Part shown: piece by piece, positions 8,717 to 17,783 of the stretch
Numbering within the stretch: position 1 is the stretch's first letter
How the letters are laid out: every line of letters starts with the position of its first letter
Assembly: GCA_023139105.1 (NCBI GenBank)
Contig: JAGLOF010000001.1
Coordinates: 1-64,000, forward strand
DNA: 64,000 nucleotides
Direction of reading: 5' to 3'
DNA from: a bacterium
GTDB taxonomy: Bacteria > Zhuqueibacterota > QNDG01 > JAGLOF01
Made by a program: the position numbers and the translations under genes
The notes under the pieces: model-generated
Database searches by the model: none
What the model was told of the DNA's origin: nothing
Seen by the model: the letters and a program-made list of their open reading frames with translations, nothing else

Positions 8717-10213
8717 TTATTTTTTCTGCTCTTCTCTGTGTACTCTCCGTGTAATTTCCGTGGAGATGCGCTGCACTGCATTCTTCAGATAGACTAATTC
8801 CACTTCATCATAGAAACTAAAAATTAAAAGAGTAAAGGGAAAAGCTGCCGTTATTAACAATCCTGTTACTATGCGCCATGTTGAAGATTGCGGGCATAAG
8901 AAAAACACCAATGCAAAACAGATAATCGCCCAGATCAACAGCTTGATCAGCCTGCCCCATTCATAAGGAATCGGATAGCAGCGTTGTGCACTGATATTGG
9001 TTATTAGCAGAAGTACTGCAAAGGAAATTGTCGTAGCAATAGCAGCACCCATCATCTTCAAATCCGGAATAAGCAGAATATTCAAGATAATATTCAGCAG
9101 GGCGGCAATAGCCATATTCCTGGCAATAATACCGGTTCGTCCCTTCAAATAGAGCCCGAGGTTAACAACACCTTTGGCACCGCTGAGTATGAAGGCCAGT
9201 ACAATAAGGGGAATGACAGCCGAAGCATGCCAATAATCCGGATTAGAGGCCAACATCTGCAAGAGATCGCGACTCAATAATGAAAGTCCCAATCCTGCCC
9301 ATACCATTACAAATACAAAATAGCTCATCAACTTCTGATAATAACGATTAGCTCCGGGCTGGCCATACATCTTCTGAGCCATAGGTAAAAATGTAAGATT
9401 AAAAGATTGGATTAAAAGCATGTTTAACACACCGGCAATCTTATAACCCAGATTATATAATCCGACCTCACGATAATTTGTGAGCAGTTTGAGCAGATAG
9501 CGATCTCCCATATTGAGGATCATATTGGTAAGCGAGGCCATGATAAGTGGTGCTCCCAGAGCAATTGATGACATCAATACAGCCCTGTTGAAACGCAGCT
9601 TCATATCATGGCGCAGCATAAATAATAAAATAATAAAAGTAATGCTTTCTCCGATGAGATAGGCATATATCACACCCATCAAACCTTTGTCTGCCATGGC
9701 CACAAAATAGACATTGCCCAGAAGCATCACCACAAGCTTCAAGCCGTAGAGTACGGCATAAGATAGAGAACGTTCTTTGGCTCTTAGCACGCTAAAAAAG
9801 AGCATATTAGCAACTTGCAGATGCACTATACCAAGGCTGTATCGCATATACAGTTCAAAGGGTTGGGCGGAATTAAACAACGTTGCAAGCGGTGCGGCCA
9901 GCATTTGACCGGCCAGATTGACAATTAGTCCCAACACGAAAAGAAAGGAGAACAGTGTAAATAATGCACTCTGTCTGTGTGCTTCATCTTTTTCAAAATT
10001 ATGCAGCCGTAAATAGGCAAATGGTTGACCAAGCATCAAAATTTGCGCAAGAATAGTGATAGATATCTCAATAATACCCAGAATTCCGTAATCGGAGACA
10101 GTTAATACGCGGGCATAGAGCGGAAGCAGAACCAAACCGACAAGCTTGGTTGCCACATGTCCGATTCCGTAAATAGCAGTATGCACCACTGTCTTTTTAA
10201 GTTTATCTATCAA
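8717..10213 (-). CDS. Lipid-linked oligosaccharide flippase (Wzx/MATE-like)
   Basis: 498-residue inner-membrane protein with 12-14 predicted helices and the polysaccharide-biosynthesis-protein N-terminus (GIGHVATKLVGLVLLPLYAR, then VSDYGILG). It is expected to flip undecaprenyl-linked glycans across the membrane. Start is TTG 10213, overlapping the preceding gene by 11 bases; GAGAAG lies about nine bases upstream. The C-terminal tail (ITRRVHREEQKK) is encoded by a repeat element shared with intergenic DNA, so the original stop may have been replaced. Confidence 0.9.
   Translation of the reverse strand: MIDKLKKTVVHTAIYGIGHVATKLVGLVLLPLYARVLTVSDYGILGIIEISITILAQILMLGQPFAYLRLHNFEKDEAHRQSALFTLFSFLFVLGLIVNLAGQMLAAPLATLFNSAQPFELYMRYSLGIVHLQVANMLFFSVLRAKERSLSYAVLYGLKLVVMLLGNVYFVAMADKGLMGVIYAYLIGESITFIILLFMLRHDMKLRFNRAVLMSSIALGAPLIMASLTNMILNMGDRYLLKLLTNYREVGLYNLGYKIAGVLNMLLIQSFNLTFLPMAQKMYGQPGANRYYQKLMSYFVFVMVWAGLGLSLLSRDLLQMLASNPDYWHASAVIPLIVLAFILSGAKGVVNLGLYLKGRTGIIARNMAIAALLNIILNILLIPDLKMMGAAIATTISFAVLLLITNISAQRCYPIPYEWGRLIKLLIWAIICFALVFFLCPQSSTWRIVTGLLITAAFPFTLLIFSFYDEVELVYLKNAVQRISTEITRRVHREEQKK
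8731..8765. repeat. CCGTGTA-type repeat inside the 3' end of the flippase gene
   Basis: CTGTGTACTCTCCGTGTA followed by ATTTCCGTGGAG is the same unit family as 34-129. It lies within the flippase reading frame and encodes most of its last 15 residues. Confidence 0.6.
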
Positions 10214-11417
10214 TGCTTCGACTTCTCACATTTAATACAGTATCAATGACACGTCTGGAATTTTGACCATCGCGATATTTATGAAAGTGAGCTAAGGCCT
10301 CTTGCTGAGCGGCTATGCGCTGCACAGATAAAGGTCTATCTAAAACTTTTGCCAGGTCACTTATGAAAGCATCAACATCTAAGTTCAAAGGGCCGGGAAA
10401 GAGTGCCTCATAATTTCCTGCAAAACCACGACTCGTCCGGTAGTGATCAAAATCATAACAAAATCCGACAATGGGACGATTAAGCAGCAGATAATCTGCC
10501 CATATGCTGGAGTAGTCTGTCACAATAACAGAAGCTGCCCGGAGAAGAACACCTATCTCCTCCGAACCTGCGTCACAAAGATCTTTGAAGAATTCACCGG
10601 GACGACCCAGTGCCGTATTAAGCGAATTAGGATGCGCCTTGATGCCTAATACTGCGTTATTCTCCGTTAGCACGTTTTGGATTCTATCTCTTTGTAAAGC
10701 AGGCACTATATAATCATCATCAGTCGTGCTGCGCCATGTTGGTACATATGCAACCAGGCGGCGTCCCTTCAACCAGCTGCGTTGGCGGCTCAATGCAGCC
10801 TGCATATCCGCAGGCATATCAGCGTCATCACAAAAAAGAATATCATTACGCGGCAGACCTGTTACTTTCACGGCCTCTTTTGGAAGCTTGTAACAATGTC
10901 TCAAAGCCTCAGCATCAGATGTTGATGATACCACAGTCCAGGAATATTGTGCTGCTTGACTAATTATGCGGCGTTTAGTACCTGTAGAATGGAGCGCAAG
11001 ATCCTTAATCCCTATATTTTTCAGAGTGATGGCATGCCAGAGATTAATTATCTGTCTGCTTGAATCTGACAATTTAAAATAATGATCCAATGGGCCGTGG
11101 TGTACAAAGATCACTCCGCAACGCCACAACAAAAATAGTCCTTTCAATGACAGGCGCGGCACGCAGGTGGCACCGGAAGGTAGATTTTTATCACCCGGAA
11201 CATACAGAATTACGCATCGGATAAGGTCACGCTGCACTGCTTCATCATACACAAAACGGATATTATCACACCATCTTCCATTGACACCCACAGGAAATAC
11301 CCACAAATTACCATCTTTAGGACAGAACCTGTCAAAGCAGATGAAAAAGAATGAGATAAAGGGCCGCATCAGCTTGTAGAGAATACGTTCAACCTGCACA
11401 TTGCCTCCTGCAGTCAA
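10203..11417 (-). CDS. CDP-glycerol:polyglycerophosphate glycerophosphotransferase family protein
   Basis: 404-residue member of the TagB/TagF family, which transfers glycerol-, ribitol- or related polyol-phosphate to a lipid-linked or surface glycan. Seen: WHAITLKNIG, VTGLPRNDIL, YVPTWRS, the helix-capping KAHP and the strongly conserved IVTDYSSIWADYLLLNRP near residue 300. The family is classical in Firmicutes teichoic acid synthesis but also occurs in Gram-negative capsule loci. The outermost start is TTG 11417; a GTG at 11399 is preceded by AGGAGG four bases away and is a good alternative. It overlaps the upstream GT4 by 29 bases (11 if GTG is used). Confidence 0.88.
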   Translation of the reverse strand: MTAGGNVQVERILYKLMRPFISFFFICFDRFCPKDGNLWVFPVGVNGRWCDNIRFVYDEAVQRDLIRCVILYVPGDKNLPSGATCVPRLSLKGLFLLWRCGVIFVHHGPLDHYFKLSDSSRQIINLWHAITLKNIGIKDLALHSTGTKRRIISQAAQYSWTVVSSTSDAEALRHCYKLPKEAVKVTGLPRNDILFCDDADMPADMQAALSRQRSWLKGRRLVAYVPTWRSTTDDDYIVPALQRDRIQNVLTENNAVLGIKAHPNSLNTALGRPGEFFKDLCDAGSEEIGVLLRAASVIVTDYSSIWADYLLLNRPIVGFCYDFDHYRTSRGFAGNYEALFPGPLNLDVDAFISDLAKVLDRPLSVQRIAAQQEALAHFHKYRDGQNSRRVIDTVLNVRSRSIDR

Positions 11418-12432
11418 TCTCAGAGGCTAAAATTTGTTCAAGCTCTGTATAACGCCGCTTTAGTGAATATCTCTCAAGCAACTCTGCAACTTTGGCTTCA
11501 TCTAATTCAAAAGCCGCTAATCTGTCCGGCAGTTTGTGGAGCGCAGTTTCCCAGCTCTGAGCATTCCAGTCGACTACAATGGCGCAACCAGAAAAAATTT
11601 CCGGCATTGCTCCGCGATTGGCTATAATAGGAAGCCCCCCTTGCGCCATGGCCTCCAAAATAGCAATGCCAAAGGACTCGGTCTCTGAAAGCTGTACATA
11701 GTATCTGGCAGATGCATAATATTCTATCAGCGCATCTGTAGATACAGGAGCGTCTACTATAAGATTTGGAGGCAGCTCAGTCAGTCCTTCAATATCGAAC
11801 TGGGACGAGACACCAATCAATGTAAAAGTATCATCAGGAAAACGTCTGGCCATATCTATGAAGCGCGGAATGCCCTTGAGATTATATGTCTGCACTGTAC
11901 TAATATGAGCCACACATAGGAATCCATGCCGCTCACTTCTACATTTTGCAGGTTCGGAAACCAGATCCACACCATTATAGACTACATCCACATTGCTGCC
12001 GGGGATAAGTTTCCGGGTGAGTCCGGCGGTAAATTCAGATACTGCAAGAATGCGATCTGCATGGCTTAATGAGAATTTTATTGCCGCCTTCCTGATTGGA
12101 TTCTTGAGGCCGCCATAGTTCAGCTCTGGTATGTTGCTGACCTCATACCCGCCCACAACTGTGTAAACAGATTTTCTAAAAAATGCAGCAAGCACAGAGA
12201 CAATTGGAGAATGATAATCTGTGAACCATGTATAAACACACTGAATACGCGGCATTATCCATAGAGTTCTACAAAAGAATACACATAGGATGCCCAATAA
12301 TTTCAAAGGATTACTTGAAAGTTTGACATGTGCATGTACAACTTCAAAATGCATATTTAGAAAATAAGCATCCCGCATGACAAATGTGCTGTGTGCAGGA
12401 TAGACCAGCAAAATTAGGGGACGCCGGCGCAT
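11389..12432 (-). CDS. Glycosyltransferase family 4
   Basis: 347-residue GT-B enzyme. The C-terminal donor-binding half shows VVYNGVDL, then ETESFGIAILEAMAQGGLPIIA with the retaining-GT4 E-x7-E motif and a G-A-M-P-E-I loop. The N-terminal half has a basic hydrophobic patch (FFCRTLWIMPRI) suggesting membrane association. It probably transfers a hexose onto a lipid-linked intermediate. Start ATG 12432 overlaps the stop of wecB by one base. Confidence 0.88.
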   Translation of the reverse strand: MRRRPLILLVYPAHSTFVMRDAYFLNMHFEVVHAHVKLSSNPLKLLGILCVFFCRTLWIMPRIQCVYTWFTDYHSPIVSVLAAFFRKSVYTVVGGYEVSNIPELNYGGLKNPIRKAAIKFSLSHADRILAVSEFTAGLTRKLIPGSNVDVVYNGVDLVSEPAKCRSERHGFLCVAHISTVQTYNLKGIPRFIDMARRFPDDTFTLIGVSSQFDIEGLTELPPNLIVDAPVSTDALIEYYASARYYVQLSETESFGIAILEAMAQGGLPIIANRGAMPEIFSGCAIVVDWNAQSWETALHKLPDRLAAFELDEAKVAELLERYSLKRRYTELEQILASEIDCRRQCAG

Positions 12433-13580
12433 TATCTATGCTCCGGCAATAACTGTAATAAATGTAGCATGCGCTCCGCAGCATTTCCATCTCCATATAC
12501 AGACGGAACAAATTCGGGTGCATTGGGCCAGCAATCTGCCGTTCCGAACAGTACATTCCACCCGCTATCAATGGTTTCAATCCATTCAGTCTCTTCACGT
12601 AATGTAATACAGGGTGTCTTCATCCAGAAGGCCTCTTTCTGCAGACCACCGGAATCCGTAAGAACTCCGGACGCAGATTCAAGCAGCATCAACAGATCAA
12701 AATAACTCACAGGATCGATTATGCGCACATTGCTCCCAAACTGCACACCATGACGTTCACACGCCTTAGCCGTTCTTGGATGCATGGGACAGATGACCTG
12801 CCCCCCTGAAGTTATGTCAGTGACATATTCTGCCACGCGCTTAAGGGCTTCTGCATGGTCTGTATTCTCTGCGCGGTGTATGGTCAGCAGTGTAAAATTT
12901 ATATCTCCAAGTGCCAGATCTGCAATAATGGAAGATTGTGATTGCGCCATTTTCAATGCATGTTCCATCACATCATACATTATATCACCGGTATTTACAA
13001 TCATGGGATTATTTTTATCAATCATGCTTTGATCTGAAAATTTATAATCCAATGACATCAATTTGCCATTATCTAACACACGCCGGAAGCCTTCATTCTG
13101 TAACTGCTGTGTGGCACTTTGGCTGGGACAAAACAGCAATGTAGAAGTATGATCGACTACGATACGATTAATCTCTTCGGGCATAAATTTATTAAAACTA
13201 CGCAGCCCCGCTTCTACATGAGCCACAGGAATATGCAGCTTCACAGCTGCCAGAGCAGCACCGATTGTAGAGTTGGTATCGCCATATACAACCACAACAT
13301 CAGGGTCTTCTTTATTAAAGACTTCATCACATTTAACAAGAACCTCAGCCGTCTGTACTGCCTGTAATTTACCGCCTGCGCCTAGATTATAATCCGGCAG
13401 CTTAATTCCCAATTCGTCAAAAAACAGACGTGACATATTGTAGTCATAGTGCTGTCCGGTATGTACTAATACATCCACCAGATCAGCCGCACACTCTCTA
13501 TTGAGTTTTTTTGTGGCTAAATTGAGTGGCAAATATTTGACAAATTGCGGACGAGCGCCCACTACATGACAGATCTTCAA
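12432..13580 (-). CDS. wecB: UDP-N-acetylglucosamine 2-epimerase (non-hydrolysing)
   Basis: 382-residue cytoplasmic enzyme interconverting UDP-GlcNAc and UDP-ManNAc. Seen: N-terminal VVGARPQFVK, TGQHYD, VYGDTNST, HVEAGLRSF, TIHRAEN, CPMHPRT and the C-terminal DSGGLQKEA with REETEW. All the usual family motifs are present. The gene starts with TTG (13580); this start reproduces the family N-terminus exactly and has GGAA about six bases upstream. No WecC/UDP-ManNAcA dehydrogenase is adjacent, so ManNAc itself may be the sugar used. Confidence 0.95.
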   Translation of the reverse strand: MKICHVVGARPQFVKYLPLNLATKKLNRECAADLVDVLVHTGQHYDYNMSRLFFDELGIKLPDYNLGAGGKLQAVQTAEVLVKCDEVFNKEDPDVVVVYGDTNSTIGAALAAVKLHIPVAHVEAGLRSFNKFMPEEINRIVVDHTSTLLFCPSQSATQQLQNEGFRRVLDNGKLMSLDYKFSDQSMIDKNNPMIVNTGDIMYDVMEHALKMAQSQSSIIADLALGDINFTLLTIHRAENTDHAEALKRVAEYVTDITSGGQVICPMHPRTAKACERHGVQFGSNVRIIDPVSYFDLLMLLESASGVLTDSGGLQKEAFWMKTPCITLREETEWIETIDSGWNVLFGTADCWPNAPEFVPSVYGDGNAAERMLHLLQLLPEHR

Positions 13581-13598
13581 ATTAATTCCAATAATTAA

Positions 13599-14909
13599 TT
13601 AAATAGAATTTGATATCAGATTATTTAAAATACCAGCCAGCTGTCCAGTCTGATTTTCACGGTTAAACACGGAGACATCAGCCGGATCAGGTCCTTTAAG
13701 GGTGCCGGCTTTCCATTGCACAATCATAGCCTTCAACACTGCTTCAACGGCTTCCACATTATCCGGCGGAGCTACTTTGCCGGCATTTAGAGAATGAATG
13801 AGTTGAACGGCCTCACCCTCAGGAGCCAATGCCAGAATAGGCCGCCGGGCTCCCAGATATTCATAGAGTTTTCCTGTCAATATACCACGATTTGCCGGGG
13901 TATCATCAATTATTAAAAGTGATGCTGATGAATTCAGAAGATAAGCTATAGATTCAGCATGCGTAACATATGGAATATATTCAATGATATCAGGGTATCT
14001 ATTAAAAGCCTCTAGAAACTGCCCGTCCACACGCCCTACAAAACGAAAACGTAAAACATGCTTCAGTTCAGGAGATTCTTTCAATAAATTTCCCAGAGCT
14101 TCAAGAAGTACCAGTGGATTACGCTTCCCATACAAAGAACCTGTATATGTCAATGTGAAGCGATCCTGAGGTTCAGCAACAGATATATCTTTAAAATCTC
14201 TTACATCATACCCATTAGGCAGCAGCTTAAATCTGGTACTGTCAATTTGCGGATGCCTGGAAAGCAGATCATCACGCACACCATCAGAAACAGTGAGTAC
14301 GCAATCAGCCTCCCGAAGCACACTGCCCTCCAGAGCCATATCAACGGACCGGGGGATACTCCATCGTTTGGGTGCTGAGACCCAGTCAACCCAGGAATCT
14401 CTGAAATCGGCCACCCATGGTATGCCTGTTTTCCGGTGCAGTGCCTGACCGATGAGATGACATGTATAGGGTGGTCCTGAAGAGACAATAATATCAGGTC
14501 TGTTCCGGGAAATATAACGCATGCCTGCCCTTACTGCCGGGCCTTTCCAAAAACACCGGGCATCCGGAATAAAAAAAGTGGAACGAATCCACTCAGAGAA
14601 CTTTTCCTGCACAGATATACGCTTATTCTCCAGACTGGCAATATCAGTGGGCTGGGATGCATCTCTTCCTGTCAACCGGCGGTAAAGATTGTACGGCTCA
14701 AAAATCGGTGTACGTATAATATCGAGATCCGGTGCAATTTCACTGAAGAGTGTATCATCACGCGCCGGAAAATCTGCATCTTCATTGACAGTAAGTACAG
14801 CAGGCTGCCACGCGTTTTGAGGCAGATATTTTACAAATTTAAGTACACGCTGCACTCCGGCACCACCGGAAGGCGGAAAATAATATGTTATAAATAATAC
14901 TTTCTTCAT
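13599..14909 (-). CDS. Glycosyltransferase family 4
   Basis: 436-residue GT-B protein. N-terminus YYFPPSGGAGVQR is the acceptor-side glycine loop; VADFRDSWVDW, LLPNGYD and a TYTGSLYGKRNP donor-domain start follow. The C-terminal region has YLGARRPILAL and a T-G-K-L-Y-E-Y helix. It resembles WbuB-like GT4 enzymes of surface-polysaccharide loci. Its ATG overlaps the previous stop by 4 bases, and wecB follows 18 bases after its own stop. Confidence 0.88.
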   Translation of the reverse strand: MKKVLFITYYFPPSGGAGVQRVLKFVKYLPQNAWQPAVLTVNEDADFPARDDTLFSEIAPDLDIIRTPIFEPYNLYRRLTGRDASQPTDIASLENKRISVQEKFSEWIRSTFFIPDARCFWKGPAVRAGMRYISRNRPDIIVSSGPPYTCHLIGQALHRKTGIPWVADFRDSWVDWVSAPKRWSIPRSVDMALEGSVLREADCVLTVSDGVRDDLLSRHPQIDSTRFKLLPNGYDVRDFKDISVAEPQDRFTLTYTGSLYGKRNPLVLLEALGNLLKESPELKHVLRFRFVGRVDGQFLEAFNRYPDIIEYIPYVTHAESIAYLLNSSASLLIIDDTPANRGILTGKLYEYLGARRPILALAPEGEAVQLIHSLNAGKVAPPDNVEAVEAVLKAMIVQWKAGTLKGPDPADVSVFNRENQTGQLAGILNNLISNSI

Positions 14910-16054
14910 TCAATACCTGTTTCGGAAGTTGTGCTGAAGAAGGATTCTATGGCCTCTCCCATCCTATCCCAGGAGTATTTGTCTTTTTGCCTGCGTACAC
15001 CATCAACAAGAATATCTTTCTGCCCATCCTGATAAAAATTGATTACCGCCCTGGCAATAGCTTCAGGATCCTGCGGTTCCACCACATATCCGGACTCTCC
15101 ATCTGGAACAACCTCCGGCAAACCACCTACTCGTGTGACTACTACAGGTTTATCATAGTTATAGGCAATTTGCACAATACCGCTCTGTGTAGCGGTGATA
15201 TAAGGCAACACGATAAGGTCAGCCGCAGAAAAATATCGTCCAACTTCCTCATTTGGGATAAATTCATCCACTAATGTAACACAATTATCCAATTCCAACG
15301 ACTCTATTAAGGCAAGAATCTCCTCACGTCCTTCATAGAACTCACCGCATATCATCAGACGAATATCCTTTATTGATTCCCGGATAAGCGGCATCGCCTG
15401 AACGAGAAACTTCAGGCCCTTGTATTTACGGATATATCCGAAGTACAGTAGCACTCTCTCTTCACCGATACCTAAAATATTCCGTACAGCCTTCTGGTCT
15501 ACGGCTTCCGGGAAAATATTATATATCGGATGGGGCGTTTCTCTATAGTTGGCAGCCGGATTCAATGATAATAGATCATCCCTGACACTCCGGGCTTGAG
15601 TAATAAAAAAATCAATAAACTTAAGGCCGAATCTTGTAAGTATTCCATCAAAGGGTTTTTTCTCATGCGGGATAACATTGTGTAGTATATAGAGATTTTT
15701 AATAGAGAGGAACTTTTTTGCCAGCCCGGCAACGGTGGCATAGCAAGGGGCAAAAAACGGCATCCAGTAATTAAATATAATCAAATCAGGTTGTAATTGG
15801 CGTATATAAAAAAATGCACGAATCCATGAAAAAGGGCCAATAGAATCCAAAATATGTACGGCATTAACAGTTATTAATTCTTCTCCTTCATCCAGCTGAG
15901 TCTTTCCCGGAAATAAAAGTGACGGATATTGACGCTTAAAGGAGATTACATGCACATCATGGCCGCGCTCTGTCAGATTTCGATAAAGAAGAGCAGTATA
16001 ATGAGCAATCCCGCCTCTCAGCGGGAATGCAGGACCAATCAGGACAATTTTCAT
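14906..16054 (-). CDS. Glycosyltransferase family 4
   Basis: 382-residue GT-B enzyme with GPAFPLRGGIAHYT near the N-terminus and a complete donor-binding half: LLYFGYIRKYKGL, FIPNEEVGRYFSAADLIVLPY, TQSGIVQIAYNYDKPVVVT and GGLPEVV. Sugar specificity cannot be read. It abuts the GT2 stop with no gap and overlaps the next GT4 by 4 bases, consistent with one transcript. Confidence 0.9.
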   Translation of the reverse strand: MKIVLIGPAFPLRGGIAHYTALLYRNLTERGHDVHVISFKRQYPSLLFPGKTQLDEGEELITVNAVHILDSIGPFSWIRAFFYIRQLQPDLIIFNYWMPFFAPCYATVAGLAKKFLSIKNLYILHNVIPHEKKPFDGILTRFGLKFIDFFITQARSVRDDLLSLNPAANYRETPHPIYNIFPEAVDQKAVRNILGIGEERVLLYFGYIRKYKGLKFLVQAMPLIRESIKDIRLMICGEFYEGREEILALIESLELDNCVTLVDEFIPNEEVGRYFSAADLIVLPYITATQSGIVQIAYNYDKPVVVTRVGGLPEVVPDGESGYVVEPQDPEAIARAVINFYQDGQKDILVDGVRRQKDKYSWDRMGEAIESFFSTTSETGIE

Positions 16055-17008
16055 TTAAAATCCCAACTTCTTCCTGACCGGTGGTTGGTGCTGATCCGCC
16101 TGGCCTCTGGCAATCATCTCACCCAGAAGGCCAAGGCTAATAAACTGAACACCTACTACAAGCAACATAATGCCAATAAATAAAACAGGCCTGTTGCTCA
16201 GGAACGCCCTGGCAAAAATTCGCATCAAGACCAGATAGAGTGTCAGGCCAAATCCTGCAAATGTCAAGACACCGCCCCACATACCAAAGAGATGCAGAGG
16301 GCGACGCATATAGTTATTTAAAAACATTACAGTGACCAGAGCAAAAAGCCCATTGGCATATCGGCCTGCTCCATACTTGGAATGTCCAAATTTTCTGGCG
16401 CGATGATTAACGGCCATCTCGGTTACACGAAAGCCCTCCAGATGAGCCAGGGCGGGAATATATCTGTGCAATTGACCGTAGATTCGCAGAGTCTTTATCA
16501 CTTCACTTCTGTAGATCTTGAATCCACAGTTAAAATCATGTATTTTAAGGCCGCACATGCCAGAAGTAACTGCATTAAACAGCCTGGATGGCCAACGTTT
16601 TGAAACAGGATCTTTTCTTTCCTTCTTCCAGCCGGAAACCAGATCATAATCCTGCTCAAGCTTGCCTAAAAGTGCTGGTATCTCAACAGGATCATCTTGT
16701 AGATCTGCATCCATTGTCACTACATATACACCTACAGCCTCCTGAAAACCCGCTGAAAGTGCCTCTGACTTACCAGCATTCCGCCTGAATTGAATAATCT
16801 TTATACGATTATCCTCAGCATGCATATCCTTCAGAACCTGAAAAGAGGAATCTGTCGATCCGTCATCGATAAAAATTGTTTCAAACCTGATCTGTGCTGT
16901 ATCACAGCTTTCACAGATCTGCTTATATAGTTCTCTCAGAGACTGCTCTTCATTAAAGAGAGGGATAACAATAGACAGCTTGGGGCGGATATCGGGCTTA
17001 GAGTTCAA
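16055..17008 (-). CDS. Membrane-bound glycosyltransferase family 2 (polyprenyl-phosphate sugar type)
   Basis: 317-residue GT-A enzyme with SIVIPLFNEE, FIDDGSTD, the metal-binding MDADLQDDP (DxD-like) and two C-terminal membrane helices (about residues 232-300). This is the DPM1/GtrB layout that makes polyprenyl-phosphate-linked sugars. It could supply a lipid-linked donor for the YfhO protein or the GT-C protein at 25476; that link is inference. Start is TTG 17008 with GGGAG nine bases upstream, overlapping the lipoprotein gene by 11 bases. Confidence 0.9.
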   Translation of the reverse strand: MNSKPDIRPKLSIVIPLFNEEQSLRELYKQICESCDTAQIRFETIFIDDGSTDSSFQVLKDMHAEDNRIKIIQFRRNAGKSEALSAGFQEAVGVYVVTMDADLQDDPVEIPALLGKLEQDYDLVSGWKKERKDPVSKRWPSRLFNAVTSGMCGLKIHDFNCGFKIYRSEVIKTLRIYGQLHRYIPALAHLEGFRVTEMAVNHRARKFGHSKYGAGRYANGLFALVTVMFLNNYMRRPLHLFGMWGGVLTFAGFGLTLYLVLMRIFARAFLSNRPVLFIGIMLLVVGVQFISLGLLGEMIARGQADQHQPPVRKKLGF

Positions 17009-17783
17009 TTATCTTTACTCCCTCAGGCATTTTTATCTTAAACCATGACGGTTTCAATTTAACATTGGGCTTCATAGTATTATAAGTAAGAGATATTTGC
17101 TGTCTGGGATGATATTGTGATATCAAAATAGTTTTAGGCAGACGAATGCCCTTTATTTTATAAAATGCTTCTCCGCGCCACAACCATAGAGGATCACCAT
17201 ATGCATCCCGTTTTTCCCAACGTGTTACAACCGGCCCTATCGGATCTACAAGAATATCCTCACCATATGTATAGGCCAGATGGTATTGCCTGCCCAAAAC
17301 AGATATAGTCATCAAAGAATCCGATGCAGGCACAGATGGTACCGGAAGCCCTACAAAACCCATCATCAATTCTGTTAGCGGCAGGTCAAGGGGAAGAACA
17401 TCCATGGCCTGAAGCCTTTCGACACTACCCCGGTAAACATACCCCTCAAACGGCACATAGACCTGTCCATGTCCCTGACCAAAATGTCCGGTAGCAATAT
17501 CAAGTCCAAGCGGGCCTTCCATTTTAAACCAAAGTGAATCGGGTCTTTTTATCATAATATGCATTGTAGCTCTGAATGAACGCATATCTTCACCACGCAT
17601 AGTCATCACTGCGCGGCCTGAAAATGTTTTTATTTTTGCATTATGGCGTTCAACCTGTGGAATAATACGCCCGGGAGTAGCAGGTTTAAGGGGAAGAGTC
17701 TGTTTCAAACCGGCACAGCCCCCCAGAATAAATATAAAACCGGCCAGGATAAATATTCCCGACCGTTTAATATAACTACTCAT
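16998..17783 (-). CDS. DUF4292 outer-membrane-type lipoprotein
   Basis: 261-residue predicted lipoprotein: signal peptide with lipobox LGGC (cysteine at about residue 23). The body has the LolA/LolB-like beta-rich pattern of DUF4292, with IKTFSGRAVMTMRGED, FRATMHIMIKRPDSLWFK and LGLDIATGHF. Relatives are thought to bind lipid or lipoprotein acyl chains, but no activity is established. It overlaps the TPR lipoprotein gene by 8 bases. This TPR plus DUF4292 pair precedes glycan genes and probably works at the outer membrane. Confidence 0.82.
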   Translation of the reverse strand: MSSYIKRSGIFILAGFIFILGGCAGLKQTLPLKPATPGRIIPQVERHNAKIKTFSGRAVMTMRGEDMRSFRATMHIMIKRPDSLWFKMEGPLGLDIATGHFGQGHGQVYVPFEGYVYRGSVERLQAMDVLPLDLPLTELMMGFVGLPVPSVPASDSLMTISVLGRQYHLAYTYGEDILVDPIGPVVTRWEKRDAYGDPLWLWRGEAFYKIKGIRLPKTILISQYHPRQQISLTYNTMKPNVKLKPSWFKIKMPEGVKIIEL

